Assembly (NCBI RefSeq): GCF_001949145.1
Contig: NW_019091643.1
Coordinates: forward strand, 105,066-134,035
Source: Acanthaster planci
Taxonomy: Eukaryota; Echinodermata; Asteroidea; Valvatida; Acanthasteridae
Reading direction: 5' to 3'
DNA: 28,970 nucleotides
The notes below the pieces were generated by a model that saw nothing but the letters and a program-made list of their open reading frames with translations, was not told the DNA's origin and searched no databases. Shown here piece after piece: positions 24,601 to 27,600 of this stretch. Made by a program: the position numbers and the translations under genes. Every line of letters begins with the position of its first letter. Positions within the stretch are counted from its first letter, which is position 1.

Positions 24601-27600
24601 TACTCTTTAGGGCTCTCGAGTGCCTGCAAGTCAGCCGGTGAGAGATCACTGGCTCTCCTCGAGACGTTGAAGGACGACTCACAGACTGATGGAATGAACA
24701 AAAGTAAACAAAGCTTGGAGGAGGCCTTGAAGGAGATCATAAGAATTGCCAAGGTAGGAGGCTCCAATTCTGAGCTTAATCACCACAGGTTGTTCTCAGT
24801 GTTTGGTCATTTTAAAAGTGTTTAGAACCCAAATACTCCCAGGTCATTCAAAATCCATTGCGAGGTCTGTGTAGGATTTTGTAGGATTGAGGAGAGTAGA
24901 GCCCAACAACTGTTACTTAACATGGGGCTTGATGCCCCTTGAAAGTTGAGGTACAAAGAATGCTCCATTTGTAGCCTGCACAGTGGAGGATTTTAGAGGA
25001 TTGCAGAAGGTTCCTAGCAAATCCTTGATGGTGAGGGTTGAACACTTTTTACTCGAGATTCTCTCAGGAAAGGTGTTCTAGCCCTTAAACAGAACATGGC
25101 AAGAATCTGTCAGCGACCAAACACAAGAAATATTTACCTTATCATTTTTCTTCAGAGTTTCAGAAAACTTCAAAACCATTTATGTATTTGCAGACTCACA
25201 ATATATATGTATCTCTTGCGTTCAAGATTTATGGGAAGGTATTTGGTATAAATGCATCGTAAAGGTTGGCAAGGATGTGTATTTTCTTCATTTGTAACTC
25301 TGAGCTGGAGTGTTGTACAATAACATGTCCAATTTCTGCCGTCCCAACAGGAATTGTTACCTCAAGAATCCGACAATCAGGAAGAATTTGGTGATCTGGT
25401 GGACCAAGAGATGCAGGCAACGACAGATGCCGTGGACAAGGCAGCAGCCAGGATTGCGGTAAGCTGTCTGTCTGTTGGTCAGTCTTTTGGTGTTTTTTGC
25501 TGTTTGTCATTCTTTGAATTTCGGTGTTTTTCTTTTGTTGCTAAAATTCTTCAAACTCTCTTGGATGCTCTACGTGTTTTCAAAACCAAAATGGCTGAAG
25601 AGGATGTTTTAATTATTTGTTTTATTTATTCCCATTCAGCGTCTGTGAATTTTTCAACTTGTGTGAAACGTCAACTTATTTTCTGGGCTTACACTCCAGT
25701 AAGTGCCAGGTGCTTCTTTTGGCCAGTGTTGTGGTCAAGTTCTCAAATGCCCTCAGGTCCTCAAAGTCCATTACAGGTTCTCACCAGCCATTACAACTCT
25801 TCACAAGTCATCAAATTCAATGTCACAAGTTATGCCCAATAAACAACGACATAAAGGATATAAAGGATGATCATATGTCTAAAATTTTATCTTTGTAGGA
25901 AATGCTGAAGAAATCTCGCCAGGCAGATACCGGGATCAAGCTGGAAGTGAACGAGAAGATTCTGGATTCTTGTAACGATCTGATGAGCAGCATTAAGATG
26001 TTGATTGAGAAGTCCAAGTCATTACAAAGAGAAATAGTAGCTGAAGGAAGGGTGAATATACAATATACCCCTCTACTGTTGCCTGTAGTCTGAAAAGAGT
26101 GCCAAGAAATAGTAGAGGGAAATAGTAGCCAAAGGGAGGGTGAGTATACATTATACCCCTCTACTATTGCCTGTAATTCAAAAAAAGTTTGCCAAGAAAG
26201 AGGAGGGGGAAATAGTATCCAAAGGAAGGGTGGGTATACAGTATACCCCTCTACTATTCTCTGGTCTCTGGAAAGAATGTCAGGAAAAAAATAGAGGGAA
26301 ATAGTTGGTGAAGAAAGTTTGAGTGTGATATACCCTCTTGTATTCTCTAGTCCCCATGGAGAATTTCTTGGTTATTAAGAAACAAGAATTGCAAGTCACT
26401 GCAGAGGGAAATAGTAGTGAAGGGGAATATACAATGTATTCCCCAAAAATATTCCCCTGTGCTATTTTGTGGTCTTTAAAGAATACCTCAGTTGTTAAAA
26501 TTACTAAAATGCAAGTCACCACAAGGAAAATACATGCTGAGTGAAGGAGAATATGTGATACACCTCTATGATTTTCCCTCGTCACTGTATGAAAGAGCTC
26601 CAAATATAAAAGGGCTGATTAAGAATTCCAAAAACGACAGAGGAAAAATGTAAATATGTAGTTGTTCGTTCCCAATGGCTTTGTACAGAGCGAAAGAGGG
26701 CGCTCTATTTCCTAGCAACAGTATGGGCTGATGCACTGAGCACGTGCCGTTGTTAGTGTGTGCTGAGCTTGGGGCATTTTGTGAAGACAAGCTTGCAAAA
26801 ACCGTAAGCTCGAAACTTGTTGCTCTGCTCACACTAACGCTTGTGAAATTAAAGCTTTTCAAAGTCTGAGAATCGGCAAGTTCTTTGCGTGTTTGGATTG
26901 ATATCTGTGTTGTTGGCTTGCAGGGCACGGCCTCTGCTGGGGAGTTCTACAAGAGACATCACAGGTGGACAGAAGGCTTAATCTCTGCTGCCAAGCTTGT
27001 GGGTGTTGGTGCCACCCATCTGGTGTAAGTGGAATCAATGTTCATTATTCACTTTCATCCATTTATTATGGTAGGTCATGCGCTAAAATAAGAATGCTTT
27101 TTCCTGCGCATTTATTGCCACTTTGTTGGAATTACTCATGTACTACTTACTGTAATGCAGAGTTTTAGAAGACCAACTTGTTAAAATATTTCTGTGTATG
27201 CTTTGAACTTTTCAAAACAACATAGAAGCCAATTGTGGCATTGAGTTTCCTTTTTTTTGACTGGTCTTGTGACTTGTCTTATGACCAGTCTTGAGACTTG
27301 TCTTATGACTGGACTTGGGACTGGTTATGGTCTTGTGACTGGTCTCTTGACTGGTCTTGAGTCTGGTCTTGTGACAGGTTTTGAGTCTGGTCTTGTGACT
27401 GGTTTTGAAACTGGTTGTGGTCTTGTGATTGGTCTTGTAACTGGTCTCTTGACTTTTCTCTTGATTGGTCTTGAGACTGGTCTCTTGACTGGTCTTAAGA
27501 CTAATCTTGTGACTGGCCTTGAGACTGGTCTTGTGACTGGCTTTGTGACTGGTCTTGAGACTGGTCATGGTCTTGTGATTGGTCTTGTGACAGGTCTTGT

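Noticed and set aside
26031-26570. CRISPR-like regularly spaced repeats
   Set aside because: The units are diverged, contiguous ~89-bp tandem copies with no unique spacers, in a eukaryotic intron.
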